DNA from: Blautia caecimuris | Lineage (GTDB): Bacteria > Bacillota > Clostridia > Lachnospirales > Lachnospiraceae | Length of the DNA stretch: 64,000 bases | Direction of reading: 5' to 3' | Assembly: GCF_024622975.1 (NCBI RefSeq) | Contig: NZ_JANJZT010000002.1 | Location: forward strand, 62,001 to 126,000 | Part shown: positions 7,925 through 17,115 of the stretch, piece by piece | Layout of the letters: each line of letters begins with the position of its first letter | Numbering within the stretch: position 1 is the stretch's first letter | Notes under the pieces: model-generated | Database searches by the model: none | Told to the model about the DNA's origin: nothing | What the model saw: the letters and a program-made list of their open reading frames with translations, nothing else | Made by a program: the position numbers and the translations under genes

Positions 7925-8570
7925 GATATCCGATCCCCCTGACTGTTGAAATCTGAACAGCATCCCCCAGCTTTTTCCGCAAGCGCTTTACATATACGGT
8001 CAGGGTGTTATCCTCCACAAAATCACCGCTGATATCCCAGATCCGCTCCAAAAGCTGCTCCCGTGTAAGGAGAATTGACTGATTTTCCGCAAAAATAAGC
8101 AGCAGGCGGTATTCTAGCGCTGTCAGTGAAATCTGCTGATCTTTTACAAACACCTTTCCTGCATTTGCATCGATCACCGCTTCCCCGATCCTCATAACCT
8201 GCTGTTCCTCTGTTTTTATATTCAATGTCCTTTTGATCCGGACCATCAGTTCCCTCATGCGAAAAGGTTTTGTAATGTAATCGGCTGCGCCGTCTTCCAG
8301 CGTCCGGACAATTTCATCCTCATCATCCACCACAGTCAGATAAATCACCTGGGTCTGTTCTGCCAGAAGCTTCTGTCCGATCTCTTTCCCCAGCCCGTCC
8401 GGAAGCTGCATATCAAGAAGAGCAAGATCAAAATGAACTGTCTTTATTTCTTCAAAGGCCTGGGAAATTTTTCTGCACAGAGTTACAAGATATCCCTCTT
8501 TTTCCAAGGCATAACTCAGACCTGCCGCAATAGAAGAATCATCCTCCACCATCAGTATTTTATAAGCCAT
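7911..8570 (-). CDS. OmpR/PhoB-family response regulator
   Basis: A 219-residue two-domain regulator: receiver domain with acidic pocket (VEDD), phospho-acceptor D53 (LLDMQLPDG) and K in YITKPF, then a winged-helix DNA-binding domain ending VEDNTLTVYVKRLRKKLG and VRGIGYRV. It should be phosphorylated by the overlapping kinase gene product and control the ABC transporter operon downstream. No clear direct-repeat operator was found upstream. RBS AGAGGTGA precedes the start. Confidence 0.93.
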   Translation of the reverse strand: MAYKILMVEDDSSIAAGLSYALEKEGYLVTLCRKISQAFEEIKTVHFDLALLDMQLPDGLGKEIGQKLLAEQTQVIYLTVVDDEDEIVRTLEDGAADYITKPFRMRELMVRIKRTLNIKTEEQQVMRIGEAVIDANAGKVFVKDQQISLTALEYRLLLIFAENQSILLTREQLLERIWDISGDFVEDNTLTVYVKRLRKKLGDAVQISTVRGIGYRVDQ

Positions 8571-8741
8571 AATTCTGTCACCTCTGTTATCTTAATGGTT
8601 TTCCATATGCTTCTCCTGCCTCCATTCTGAAGCAATACCGTCATCTGCCCGGTATTCATCCATAAAGGCAATGTTCTGCTGTGATTACTTTAACACAGAT
8701 CTTTAACCCCAACAACTACCTATCTTTTTTGTCCCTTCTAA

Positions 8742-8770
8742 TTGTCACTGAACCTTTTTTGTGCTATGAT
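8742..8770 (+). promoter_or_regulatory. Promoter of metY
   Basis: TTGTCA (8742-8747) and TATGAT (8765-8770) are separated by 17 bases. The leader of about 80 bases contains an inverted repeat CTGTTC/GAACAG with a long loop but no recognisable SAM riboswitch. Confidence 0.65.
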
Positions 8771-8855
8771 AATTCCAGATTGTTTCTTCATCTGTTCACA
8801 GCGGTGCAATACTGTCCTGCGAACAGAATTTACATCTCAGAAAGGACTGAAAAAC

Positions 8856-10136
8856 ATGAGCGATTACAGACTTGAAACCAAATGCCTCCATGCAGGCTAC
8901 ACTCCTTCCAAGGGAGAACCATGTGCGCTTCCGATTTATCAGAGCACCACTTTTAAATACGATACTACAGATGAAATGGGCCAGCTTTTTGACCTGAAAG
9001 CCGAGGGCTATTTCTATACCCGCCTTCAGAATCCTACCAACGATGCTGTTGCTGCGAAAATCGCAGAACTGGAAGGCGGTGTTGCGGCGCTTCTCACTTC
9101 TTCCGGACAGGCTGCAAACTTTTATGCGGTTTTTAATATCTGCGAGGCCGGAGATCACGTGGTAGCTGCCTCCACCATCTACGGCGGAACCTTTAATCTT
9201 CTTGCTGTTACCTTCAAAAAACTGGGCATTGACTGTACCTTTGTGGACACAGACGCATCTGCGGAGGAAATTGCGGATGCTTTCCGTCCTAACACCAAGG
9301 CTCTTTTTGCGGAAACCATTGCCAACCCGGCCCTTGTAGTTCTGGATATCGAAAAATTTGCCAGTGTTGCTCACCAGCACGGAGTTCCCCTTATTGTTGA
9401 CAATACCTTTGCCACCCCCATCAACTGCCGTCCCTTTGAATGGGGCGCTGATATCATCACCCACTCCACCACAAAATATATGGATGGTCACGGACTTCAG
9501 GTAGGAGGTGCGATCATTGACAGCGGAAACTTTGACTGGGAAGCCTACGGTGACAAATACCACGGTCTTACCCAGCCGGACGAGTCTTATCACGGAGTTG
9601 TGTACACAAAGCAGTTTGGAAAAAAAGCCTATATCACCAAAGCAACCTCTCAGCTTATGAGAGATCTTGGTTCCATCCCTTCTCCTAATAACTGCTTCCT
9701 TCTGAATATCGGACTGGAAACACTTCCTCTCCGTATGGAGCGCCACTGCAGCAATGCACAGAAAACAGCAGAATTCCTTGCGTCACATGAAAAGGTTTCC
9801 AAGGTTATTTATCCCGGACTTCCGGGAGACAAATACCATGCCCTTGCAGAAAAATATCTGCCAAACGGCTCCTGCGGTGTGATCTCCTTCGAGCTGGAAG
9901 GCGGACGCGAGGCAGCAGTCCGTTTCATGGACAGCCTGGAACTTGCCAATATCTGTACTCATGTTGCTGCCTCCAAGACTATGGTTCTTCATCCTGCAAG
10001 CCACACTCACCGTCAGATGAATGATGAACAGCTGCGGGAGGCCGGTGTTTCTCCGGGAATGATCCGACTGTCTGTGGGAATTGAACATATTGATGATATT
10101 CTTGCTGATCTTGAAAAAGCTCTGAAAAACGCCTGA
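8856..10136 (+). CDS. metY: O-acetylhomoserine sulfhydrylase (MetY)
   Basis: A 426-residue PLP enzyme of the Cys/Met metabolism family that makes homocysteine (or methionine) from O-acetylhomoserine and sulfide. Visible are the YTRLQNPTNDAVAAKIAELE segment, the PLP-stacking region SSGQAANFYA, IVDNTFATPINCRPFEWGAD, and the PLP lysine in HSTTKYMDGHG. The length and the insertion after the lysine (DSGNFDW...) favour MetY over cystathionine gamma-synthase. The start at 8856 follows AAAGGA; the frame is open 114 bases further upstream, but that part overlaps the promoter. Confidence 0.93.
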   Translation: MSDYRLETKCLHAGYTPSKGEPCALPIYQSTTFKYDTTDEMGQLFDLKAEGYFYTRLQNPTNDAVAAKIAELEGGVAALLTSSGQAANFYAVFNICEAGDHVVAASTIYGGTFNLLAVTFKKLGIDCTFVDTDASAEEIADAFRPNTKALFAETIANPALVVLDIEKFASVAHQHGVPLIVDNTFATPINCRPFEWGADIITHSTTKYMDGHGLQVGGAIIDSGNFDWEAYGDKYHGLTQPDESYHGVVYTKQFGKKAYITKATSQLMRDLGSIPSPNNCFLLNIGLETLPLRMERHCSNAQKTAEFLASHEKVSKVIYPGLPGDKYHALAEKYLPNGSCGVISFELEGGREAAVRFMDSLELANICTHVAASKTMVLHPASHTHRQMNDEQLREAGVSPGMIRLSVGIEHIDDILADLEKALKNA

Positions 10137-10166
10137 ATAGTCATATAATACTTTTCCAAAATACAT

Positions 10167-10226
10167 AAAAAGAGACTGATAAGCAATGTTTCCATCATAA
10201 GAACACTGTTTATCAGTCTTTTTGTT
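10167..10226. terminator. Bidirectional terminator between metY and the DegV gene
   Basis: GACTGATAA-GCA and TG-TTTATCAGTC form a long stem flanked by AAAAAGA on the left and TTTTTG on the right, so it can stop transcription in both directions between the convergent genes. Confidence 0.85.
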
Positions 10227-10271
10227 TCCGGAAAAGAGCTTCAGAATCTCTGCTCAGCTCAGATTATTTTT

Positions 10272-11105
10272 TTACAGATTTCCTTCCACTCCTACGAGAA
10301 CGCCTCCGCTCTCTGCATAATAGCTGCAAAGTCCTCTGGCTTCATATACAAGGATCTCTGCCTGAGGAAAGCGCTCCAGAACCAAATCTCTGATCTTTTC
10401 TGCAAGAGAAAGATTATCTACATGGCTGATCCGTATTTTGCCTTTTCGAAATCCTGTCTTCGTAATCTCGTTTAAAAATTCTTCCACTACCTTTTTTCTT
10501 CCTCTGCATTTTGCAGAAGGCTCCAGGGTTCCCTCCTGGCTGGCTGTTCCAAAAACACTGATTCCCAGTACCCCTGCGGCTGCGGCAACCACTTTGCTCA
10601 CTCTTCCATTCTGCGCAAGATTATGTAAAGATTTCAGTGCAAAAAACAGTCTGGTTCTTTTCATATATTCGCATCCCAGCCGTACCACGTCTTCAAACGT
10701 TTTTCCCTCTTTGTCCAACTCCGTCAATTTTTCCATAAGAAGTCTCAGCTCCGGTCCTGCGCTCAGTGTATCAAAAACATGGATCCTGGCTTCCGGATGT
10801 GACTGCTGATACATCTCCTTTGCCACCAGCGCTGAATTATAAGTTCCGGAAAGAGTACTTGTCATTGTTCCCACATAAATAACATCAGCCCCTTCAAATG
10901 CCTTCAGCCAGCTTTCCACCCCGGGACAGGCCGTGCATGATTTTCCCTTATAGCCTGCCAGATCCTCCGTCATGCCCTTTACATCTAAATTTTCATTATC
11001 CACATAGTCTTTCACATCTGTGGAAATTGTAAGCGGAACCGCTACAAAATCCACGCCTTCCATCTGAAGCATATCACTGCAGGAATCCGCAATAAATCTT
11101 GTCAT
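10272..11105 (-). CDS. DegV family fatty-acid-binding protein
   Basis: A 277-residue member of the DegV/FakB family, which binds a fatty acid for phosphorylation by FakA. Diagnostic parts are the N-terminal IADSCSDM, the VPLTI strand, a TACPGVESW segment, and GTMTSTLSGTYNSA, which corresponds to the acyl-carboxylate-binding serines. No FakA gene is nearby. Which lipid it binds is not predictable. It is convergent with metY. Confidence 0.9.
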   Translation of the reverse strand: MTRFIADSCSDMLQMEGVDFVAVPLTISTDVKDYVDNENLDVKGMTEDLAGYKGKSCTACPGVESWLKAFEGADVIYVGTMTSTLSGTYNSALVAKEMYQQSHPEARIHVFDTLSAGPELRLLMEKLTELDKEGKTFEDVVRLGCEYMKRTRLFFALKSLHNLAQNGRVSKVVAAAAGVLGISVFGTASQEGTLEPSAKCRGRKKVVEEFLNEITKTGFRKGKIRISHVDNLSLAEKIRDLVLERFPQAEILVYEARGLCSYYAESGGVLVGVEGNL

Positions 11106-11519
11106 TGTACCATTTCTCCTGATTCTGTATTTTTGTCAATACCTGTCATTGTATTCTATCTCGGTACATGATACAATTTACAAAATGTTTCTTTCTGTAA
11201 GGAAATCATCGGATAAACTATAAATAAACAAATTTAAAAGCTTGCCCAAAGACATCTTCTGTCTTGTATACGTACACAGGGATATTTTTCTGTCCGTGTG
11301 CTGCGGATATTGTTGTACAAAAATCTGTATTTACTTTTTATAAGCATAAATGAACAAATTTGAAAAAAAGCACAAAATCATCACAAGTTTATCTTTATAG
11401 GATACACATATAAAGCTTGATATTTCTTTTATGTCCATATATTATAGATTCTATTGTGCAAAATTCGATATCTGCTCATTTATAATTTTATAGAAACAGG
11501 CATAATACGAGGAAATTAT
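11106..11519. other. Gene-free stretch between DegV and TetR genes
   Basis: This AT-rich stretch holds the promoters of the divergent degV-like and tetR-like genes. The sequence ATAAATGAACAAATTTGAAA (11345-11364) has a weaker relative at 11221-11237 (ATAAACAAATTTAAA), and ATAAATGAGCA occurs inverted near 11470. These could be operator elements for the adjacent TetR protein, but no clean palindrome is present. No RNA gene is seen. Confidence 0.4.
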
Positions 11520-12077
11520 ATGAAAAATACTGCTTGCTCCGGAAACGGATACAAAACCGCTCAAAAAACAGAACGCTCTCTTTTTACCCGGATGTGTATT
11601 GGAGAAGCCATTATTGAGCTTATGCAGGACAAAGGGATGAACGGTGTAAATGTTTCTGCAATTGCGAAAAGATCCGGAGTGTCCCGCATGACATTTTATT
11701 ATTACTACGATTCTGTTCAGGAAGCGCTTACTGATTATATGAAAGAAATCGTTGCAGACTATTTAAAGGCACGAAAAAATACTCCCGGGCTTGGAAATTA
11801 CCAGGAGTATTCTCATGTTGTTTTTTCGCTTAAATTCTTTGATCAGTACAAAACCTTTTTTCTGACTATGACACAAAACGGGCTTCATTCTATTCTCATG
11901 GACGGAATCAATGAATTTATGCTTTCCTATCTGCCAAAAGAAACTGTTCAGTCTTTATATGATATTTATTACTATGCAGGCGGTCTGCTGAACACCTTCC
12001 TGAAGTGGGAAGAAAACGGCCAGAAGGAAAGCGCAGAAGAAGTTGCCAGAATCATCTGCCAGCATACCCGGGTCTAG
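11520..12077 (+). CDS. TetR/AcrR-family transcriptional regulator
   Basis: A 185-residue regulator with an N-terminal TetR helix-turn-helix (VNVSAIAKRSGVSRMTFYYY, about residues 40-60) and a C-terminal TetR_C-like ligand domain (YLKARKNTPG...). The start at 11520 has an ACGAGGAA ribosome site; the frame is open 66 bases further upstream without a ribosome site. No obvious target gene is divergently placed except the DegV gene, so its target is unknown. Confidence 0.85.
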   Translation: MKNTACSGNGYKTAQKTERSLFTRMCIGEAIIELMQDKGMNGVNVSAIAKRSGVSRMTFYYYYDSVQEALTDYMKEIVADYLKARKNTPGLGNYQEYSHVVFSLKFFDQYKTFFLTMTQNGLHSILMDGINEFMLSYLPKETVQSLYDIYYYAGGLLNTFLKWEENGQKESAEEVARIICQHTRV

Positions 12078-12136
12078 GCTGAAATGTGCCCGGATTCTTT
12101 ACTGTCAGAGCATGGAAAAGAAACTGCATTCTGTAT

Positions 12137-13204
12137 TTACTGGATCAGGTATACATCCGTATAATAGACACCCTTTGCCTCGCCTTCCTCATGGGTTGCC
12201 ACATAAATATCAATACAGTTTGTCTTAATGGCGCCTCCACAGTCCTCTGCCACATATACCTGTCCGTTTATCACTACCTGACTGCCATAAGGGATCTGGG
12301 ACGGGTCTACTGCTATTGTGTGGTTGGTAGTTGCGGTTACACCTGTAGACGTGATTCCATTGGCCCACGGACCGCAACAGATGCTGCATGGACAGTAATG
12401 TGTGATGCGGAAAGTTCCCAGTGGTTTCAGGTTCGCATCTGAGGATGCTGCAACCGGAGTTCCCACCTGTACTCCATTGACTTCACTGACACTTCCGCCT
12501 GCCTCCACTGCTTCTGCAAAAACACCTTCTCCGCTGCTTTCTGAAAGAGTTCCTGCATCCAGCTTTTTATCAATTCCGGCATCTGCCGTCTGTACCGTTT
12601 CCGGAAGATCCAGAGCGCTGGTAGGGATATACCCGGTCTGCTCCGCTCCGTTTTCGTCCACATAGGAAATTCTGCTCCACACTTCATTTACGGTTCCTGT
12701 GCGCTTTACCTGATCAAGCTCCAGCACTTCTCCCACTACTTCTCCGTCTTTTCTCCCCGGATAATCAAGAATACTGCTGTCTGCTTTTACCTCTACCTGA
12801 TCGTTCTCCGGCTGAATCTGAATATCAGCACTGAGCATCTGATTCTGTATGTAACCGATCACCTTATTCCCGTTTTTTTCCACAGAAACTTTACTCCAGT
12901 TATTGTCGCACACAGCGCTTCTGGAAACTTCATCCCCAAGGCCGACCTCTGCAAGAGCCTCTCCTTCATCACCGGGTACTGACCGGAGGGCTGCTGCCTT
13001 GGCTGTCACATAAAGTATGTCGCTGCACGCTGCGACTTTTACAGAATTGCCCTGTCCATCGTCTGTCTCAAAAGTCTGTATGGTTTTATTTTCTTTCTGT
13101 TCTTCCTGCGTCACTGTCTGATAATCTGCCACATCCGCATAAACAGCAGTTCCCCTGAAAACCAAAACCGCTGATAACAGCAGAAGCCAGAATCTGTTTT
13201 TCAT
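12137..13204 (-). CDS. Secreted SH3/3D-domain cell wall protein
   Basis: The protein starts with a signal peptide (residues 1-24, RFWLLLLSAVLVF then AYAD). Two SH3-like modules follow (LYVTAKAAALRSVPG..., and about residues 115-205), then a low-complexity linker, and a C-terminal 3D domain: ITHYCPCSICCGPWANG, AVDPSQIPYGS, AEDCGGAIK and CIDIYV. The 3D domain is the double-psi barrel of the MltA/Rpf type and its aspartates are retained, so peptidoglycan cleavage is likely. The ATG at 13204 follows AAAAGGTG; a GTG at 13213 lies inside that ribosome site and is rejected. Confidence 0.88.
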   Translation of the reverse strand: MKNRFWLLLLSAVLVFRGTAVYADVADYQTVTQEEQKENKTIQTFETDDGQGNSVKVAACSDILYVTAKAAALRSVPGDEGEALAEVGLGDEVSRSAVCDNNWSKVSVEKNGNKVIGYIQNQMLSADIQIQPENDQVEVKADSSILDYPGRKDGEVVGEVLELDQVKRTGTVNEVWSRISYVDENGAEQTGYIPTSALDLPETVQTADAGIDKKLDAGTLSESSGEGVFAEAVEAGGSVSEVNGVQVGTPVAASSDANLKPLGTFRITHYCPCSICCGPWANGITSTGVTATTNHTIAVDPSQIPYGSQVVINGQVYVAEDCGGAIKTNCIDIYVATHEEGEAKGVYYTDVYLIQ

Positions 13205-13703
13205 ACTTTTCACCTTTTCTTTCCGGCTGCCCTGTTAAAAACTACATATTTTTACCGGCACAGCCTGTCTGTCACCTCTATGTTGTTTTATCATATCTCA
13301 TTGTCTGTAAATGACCAAATATCAAGTTTCACACAGTGAAATCCGTAATATACGGACAAAAAAGAATTTTTTGCCTCTATATTTGCCTCTCAGAAAGACA
13401 AATCAGCGAGGATTTTACTGCTTTTTAAATTTGCTCATTGATAGTTAAAAGGATAAGCCCGGTGTATGTTTTTATATGACCCACCAGTCTTTTCATTCTG
13501 CAATAGCTTACAAATCAGTATACATAAAAAATCTCTTAACTTTATATATTCATTGATGATTCAGATCTGAGTGCGATACTTCCTCCAAATCATACCATAG
13601 ACCTTTGCTATTTTCAATTTTCTATGTGGTGTTCACCAATTTTTAAGACTTTCATAATAATTCTTTTCTTTTCAAAACAGGGTTTTCCCGATACAATAAT
13701 GCT
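13205..13703. other. Gene-free stretch before the lysozyme-like gene
   Basis: About 500 AT-rich bases separate two divergent wall-protein genes. It must hold both promoters. A TACAAT box at 13692-13697 lies only 6 bases before the ATG of the downstream gene. I see no RNA gene, repeat or riboswitch. Confidence 0.5.
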
Positions 13704-14573
13704 ATGAATACATCAGATAAAGAAACTTTAAAAATACAACAGAACAGATTGCCTGCAAGGCAGAAAGAAAGCAGCTCTGTCTCCTCAGACAACGTATCTT
13801 CTGCAAGATCCCAAAACAGAGTCTCCAATAACAAAGCCTCTATTGCCAGTAAAAAAAGCGCTTCTGTTAAAAATCCCGGAGCTTCGCGCCGCCAGAAAAC
13901 AGACTCCAGCTCCCACCGGGAGCTTCGCGCACGCCGCAGAAAGCGCTTGAGACAAAAACAGGTACGAAAGCAGAAACTGTTTCTTGCCGCGGCATTGATC
14001 ATTCTTCTGCTTGCTGTTACAGGCGGGATGATACGGTTCCGGCAGCAGCCGTCAGAGATACTTACTATTAACTCTGCCTGTGAAGCCTACCGTCAGGATG
14101 TGGAGACTATTGCCGCAGAATACGGAATGTCTGATTATACAGATCTGATTCTTGCTCTGATGATGCAGGAAAGCTCCGGCTGCGGTCCTGACGTTCTTCA
14201 GTCCTCTGAGGGCGCGTACAATAAAAAATACCCCCAGGTTCCAAATGGGATCACCGATACTTCCTACTCCATTGAATGTGGAATCCAGGAACTGAAATAT
14301 GCAATGGAAAAAGCAGGCGTATCCAGCCCCACTGATATGGACAGAATCCGCCTTGCCCTTCAGGCTTATAATTTCGGCGCAGACGTTTACTTCTCCTACC
14401 TGGAAAAGAACGGTATCACCTCCTGGTCTGAAAAAACTTCAGAGGCTTTTGCCAAAATGGCCAGCGGCGAAACTGCGCGGTCTGAGAACGATCCTTTTTA
14501 TGAGACTGCCGGCCCATGGGATTACGGCGATCAGAAATACCCGGAACACGTGCTGAGATATTATCATCCGTAA
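13704..14573 (+). CDS. Membrane-anchored lysozyme-like muramidase
   Basis: A 289-residue protein. The first about 90 residues are Ser/Lys/Arg-rich and cytoplasmic, followed by one membrane helix (LFLAAALIILLLAVTGGMI, about residues 93-111). The outer domain has the lysozyme-like fold of CwlT-type muramidases: LILALMMQESSG with the catalytic Glu, GIQELKYAMEKAG, and ALQAYNFGADVYFSYL. It should cut glycan strands of peptidoglycan. No ribosome site precedes the ATG, and the TACAAT box at 13692 would start transcription near the ATG, so it may be translated from a leaderless mRNA. Confidence 0.85.
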   Translation: MNTSDKETLKIQQNRLPARQKESSSVSSDNVSSARSQNRVSNNKASIASKKSASVKNPGASRRQKTDSSSHRELRARRRKRLRQKQVRKQKLFLAAALIILLLAVTGGMIRFRQQPSEILTINSACEAYRQDVETIAAEYGMSDYTDLILALMMQESSGCGPDVLQSSEGAYNKKYPQVPNGITDTSYSIECGIQELKYAMEKAGVSSPTDMDRIRLALQAYNFGADVYFSYLEKNGITSWSEKTSEAFAKMASGETARSENDPFYETAGPWDYGDQKYPEHVLRYYHP

Positions 14574-15026
14574 ATCATTTTCTCCTGTCCTTCAAAATTG
14601 AGGGGGGGGAGGAAAAAATTACATCACTGCGGTCAATCCCTAGTAAATAAAAAAGCGGTTGGACATTCCGATTTAGTTCAGAGTATTCAACCGCTTTTCT
14701 TCATTTTTTGTTCATTTCATTTTTTCGGGTGGCAAATGGGTTGCAAACAGACTGCGCTTTATCCCTGAAATCCTGCAAAACCGCCTATTTTCGCACTGAT
14801 TTGCAGTCAGGCTCCACATGGAACGACAGGCCCTGATTGATGCCGGCCGTCGGGAATTTTATCCAGACTAATATGATATATGCCAAAATATCTCCGTTTG
14901 TTTGCGGAAATATATCTGCAAATTCTGTAGTTAGACAACAATTATTGAGTTCTATAAAAATATCTGAATAGTCTACAAATCAAACTATTCAGACATTAAA
15001 AATTATAACGATATGAATATTTTATA
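14574..15026. other. Gene-free stretch bordering the iron region
   Basis: It contains a strong terminator (14649-14697), then GGGTGGCAAATGGGTTGCAA (14729-14748) and surrounding sequence without convincing coding capacity. Short open frames such as MERQALIDAGRREFYPD (ends near 14871) may be debris. The stretch could be the edge of an integrated element carrying the feo genes, but no integrase or paired repeat was found. Confidence 0.35.
14649..14697. terminator. Terminator after the lysozyme-like gene
   Basis: AAAAGCGGTTG and CAACCGCTTTT form a perfect stem, flanked by AAAA upstream and TTCTTCATTTTTT downstream. It is usable in both directions. Confidence 0.8.
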
Positions 15027-17108
15027 TTAATTAGTCGGCAATAAATTTCCCATACTCTTCAAACTGATGGCCAGAGTAGAAGTATTATGTAGCAATGCAG
15101 AAGTTGTCGGTCGGATTATGCCAGCCACTCCAAGTGCGATCAATGCTGCATTAATTCCAACGACTCCCCTATAATTCCCCTGGATACGATTAATCATGGC
15201 ATTTGACAAGCGCTTTAGTATAACAATCTCCCTCAAATCTTCTGCTGCAATGGTTATATCTGCGATCTCTCGCGCAAGTTCTGCTCCATCGCTGATTGCA
15301 ATTCCCGCATCTGCAGCTGAAAGAGCTGGCGAATCATTGATTCCGTCACCAATCATCACTACTTTTCTTCCTGCGGCTTTCTCTCTTTCAATGAAGTCTG
15401 CCTTGTCTTCCGGAAGCACTTCGGAATAATATTCATCCACTCCCACTCGTTTCGCAATGGATACTGCAGTACGTTCACTATCTCCTGTCATCATAACAAT
15501 CTTGGAAATGCCTTCTTCTTTCAAAAGTCTTACCATCTCCCCGGCTTCTTCCCTGAGAGGATCTTCGATACAGATTACTGCAACCAGTTCTCCGTCAATG
15601 GCAAGAAACAGATGAGAATATTCTCCTGGAAGCGTATCGAACCGCTCCTGATATTCCGGACGAATCCGACACTTTTCATCCTCAAACACAAAATGGCTGC
15701 TGCCGATGACTGTTTTCTTCCCTTCTATATAGGAGGAAATACCGTGGGCAACAATATATTCTACTTTGGAATGCATCTCCTCATGATACAAACTTCTTCT
15801 TTTTGCAGCATCCACGACGGCTTTTGCCATAGAGTGTGGAAAATGTTCTTCCAGACAAGCAGCAATCCGCAGTGCTTCCGGTTCCGGATAATCACCAAAC
15901 ACAATGACTTCTTTTACGATTGGTTTCGCCTTTGTCAGCGTACCGGTCTTATCAAATACGACGATATCTGCTTCTGCCACAGCCTCCAGATACTTCCCAC
16001 CCTTTACGGTAATTCCATTCTGTCCTGCTTCCCGTATTGCAGAAAGGACTGCAATCGGCATAGCCAGCTTCAATGCACAGGAAAAATCCACCATAAGAAC
16101 TGAGAGCGCTTTTGTAACATTTCGTGTCAGCAGACCGACGATAGCTGTTCCAACCAGAGTATAAGGCACCAGACGGTCCGCCAGATGTTCTGCCTTGCTT
16201 TCCAGATTTGATTTCAGTTTCTCTGAATCTTCGATCATTGTTACAATCTTCTCAAACCGGGTAGAGCCTGATACAGCTCTGACTACGATTTCCAATTCGC
16301 CTTCCTCCAAAACAGTTCCCGCATATACGGACTGTCCCTCGCATCTTCGTACCGGAAGAGATTCTCCGGTCAAAGATGCCTGGTTTACCATACCTTCTCC
16401 GCAAGACACTTCTCCATCAAACGGAATCACATTGCCCATATGTATGATCACCCTGTCACCCGGCAGGATATCCGAGACCGGAACTAAAATCTCCTGCTCG
16501 TCTCTTTTCAACCACACTTTTTTGATATTTAGAGACATGCTACGTGCCAGATCCCCTACGGATTTCTTATGGGTCCATTCCTCTAGCAATTCTCCGATTC
16601 CCAGCAGAAACATGACAGAACCGGCCGTTTTAAAATCTCCCCTCAGTACGGACACACCAATTGCTGTTGCATCTAATACCGGAACTTCTATTTTCATTCT
16701 TGCAAGGCACCGGATCCCTTTTCCGATATATTGAAGTGCTTTCAAAGTCAGCCATGTTTTTCTCACCGGATTGGGTAAGAGCAATTTCCCTCCATAATGG
16801 AGCAATGTTTTTGTGATCAGTTTTTCCCTGTATGCAGAATTTAAATCACGCCCGGAGCTTGAGATTACATTATCCGGAACATCTGCTTTCTCAAAATGAA
16901 ACTGTTTTAATCCATGGATCAGTTCTTCCCTGTCCCCTGTATAATAGATCACAGCATCTGCGGTGCGCTCATATACTTTGACCTTTACAACATTTTTCTG
17001 TTTTTCAAGGACCCAGCAAAGAACATCCGCCTCCGCACATGTCATCCGGTTGCGGATAACATGGATACGGAGACGGCCCTGTACTTCATGCTTGATAAGA
17101 AATTTCAT
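15027..17108 (-). CDS. P1B-type metal-transporting ATPase with SCA membrane motif
   Basis: A 693-residue ATPase. It has phosphorylation motif DKTGTLT, actuator motif SLTGES, the ATP-binding HP-type motif HFPHSMAKA and the hinge GDGINDSPAL, so it should be active. The usual metal-site CPC motif is replaced by FSCALKLAMP (SCA), placing it outside the classic Cu or Zn/Cd groups. The N-terminus (about 1-75) resembles an HMA fold without the CxxC pair. It follows a PacL-like DUF6110 gene in an operon with feoB, so Fe2+ or Mn2+ export is a reasonable guess but not shown. Confidence 0.9.
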   Translation of the reverse strand: MKFLIKHEVQGRLRIHVIRNRMTCAEADVLCWVLEKQKNVVKVKVYERTADAVIYYTGDREELIHGLKQFHFEKADVPDNVISSSGRDLNSAYREKLITKTLLHYGGKLLLPNPVRKTWLTLKALQYIGKGIRCLARMKIEVPVLDATAIGVSVLRGDFKTAGSVMFLLGIGELLEEWTHKKSVGDLARSMSLNIKKVWLKRDEQEILVPVSDILPGDRVIIHMGNVIPFDGEVSCGEGMVNQASLTGESLPVRRCEGQSVYAGTVLEEGELEIVVRAVSGSTRFEKIVTMIEDSEKLKSNLESKAEHLADRLVPYTLVGTAIVGLLTRNVTKALSVLMVDFSCALKLAMPIAVLSAIREAGQNGITVKGGKYLEAVAEADIVVFDKTGTLTKAKPIVKEVIVFGDYPEPEALRIAACLEEHFPHSMAKAVVDAAKRRSLYHEEMHSKVEYIVAHGISSYIEGKKTVIGSSHFVFEDEKCRIRPEYQERFDTLPGEYSHLFLAIDGELVAVICIEDPLREEAGEMVRLLKEEGISKIVMMTGDSERTAVSIAKRVGVDEYYSEVLPEDKADFIEREKAAGRKVVMIGDGINDSPALSAADAGIAISDGAELAREIADITIAAEDLREIVILKRLSNAMINRIQGNYRGVVGINAALIALGVAGIIRPTTSALLHNTSTLAISLKSMGNLLPTN

Positions 17109-17115
17109 CTTTTAC

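Noticed and set aside
8592-8663. 23-codon frame (MDEYRADDGIASEWR...) just upstream of the response regulator
   Set aside because: No ribosome site and no hairpin that it could control; probably chance.
8771-8855. SAM riboswitch in the metY leader
   Set aside because: The leader is too short and lacks the conserved SAM-I core; only a weak inverted repeat is present.
8796-9746. A 316-codon open frame on the minus strand
   Set aside because: It is antisense to metY, with no motif or ribosome site.
14649-14760. Possible attachment site at the edge of the iron region
   Set aside because: No integrase and no matching repeat at the other edge were found; the hairpin is a plain terminator.
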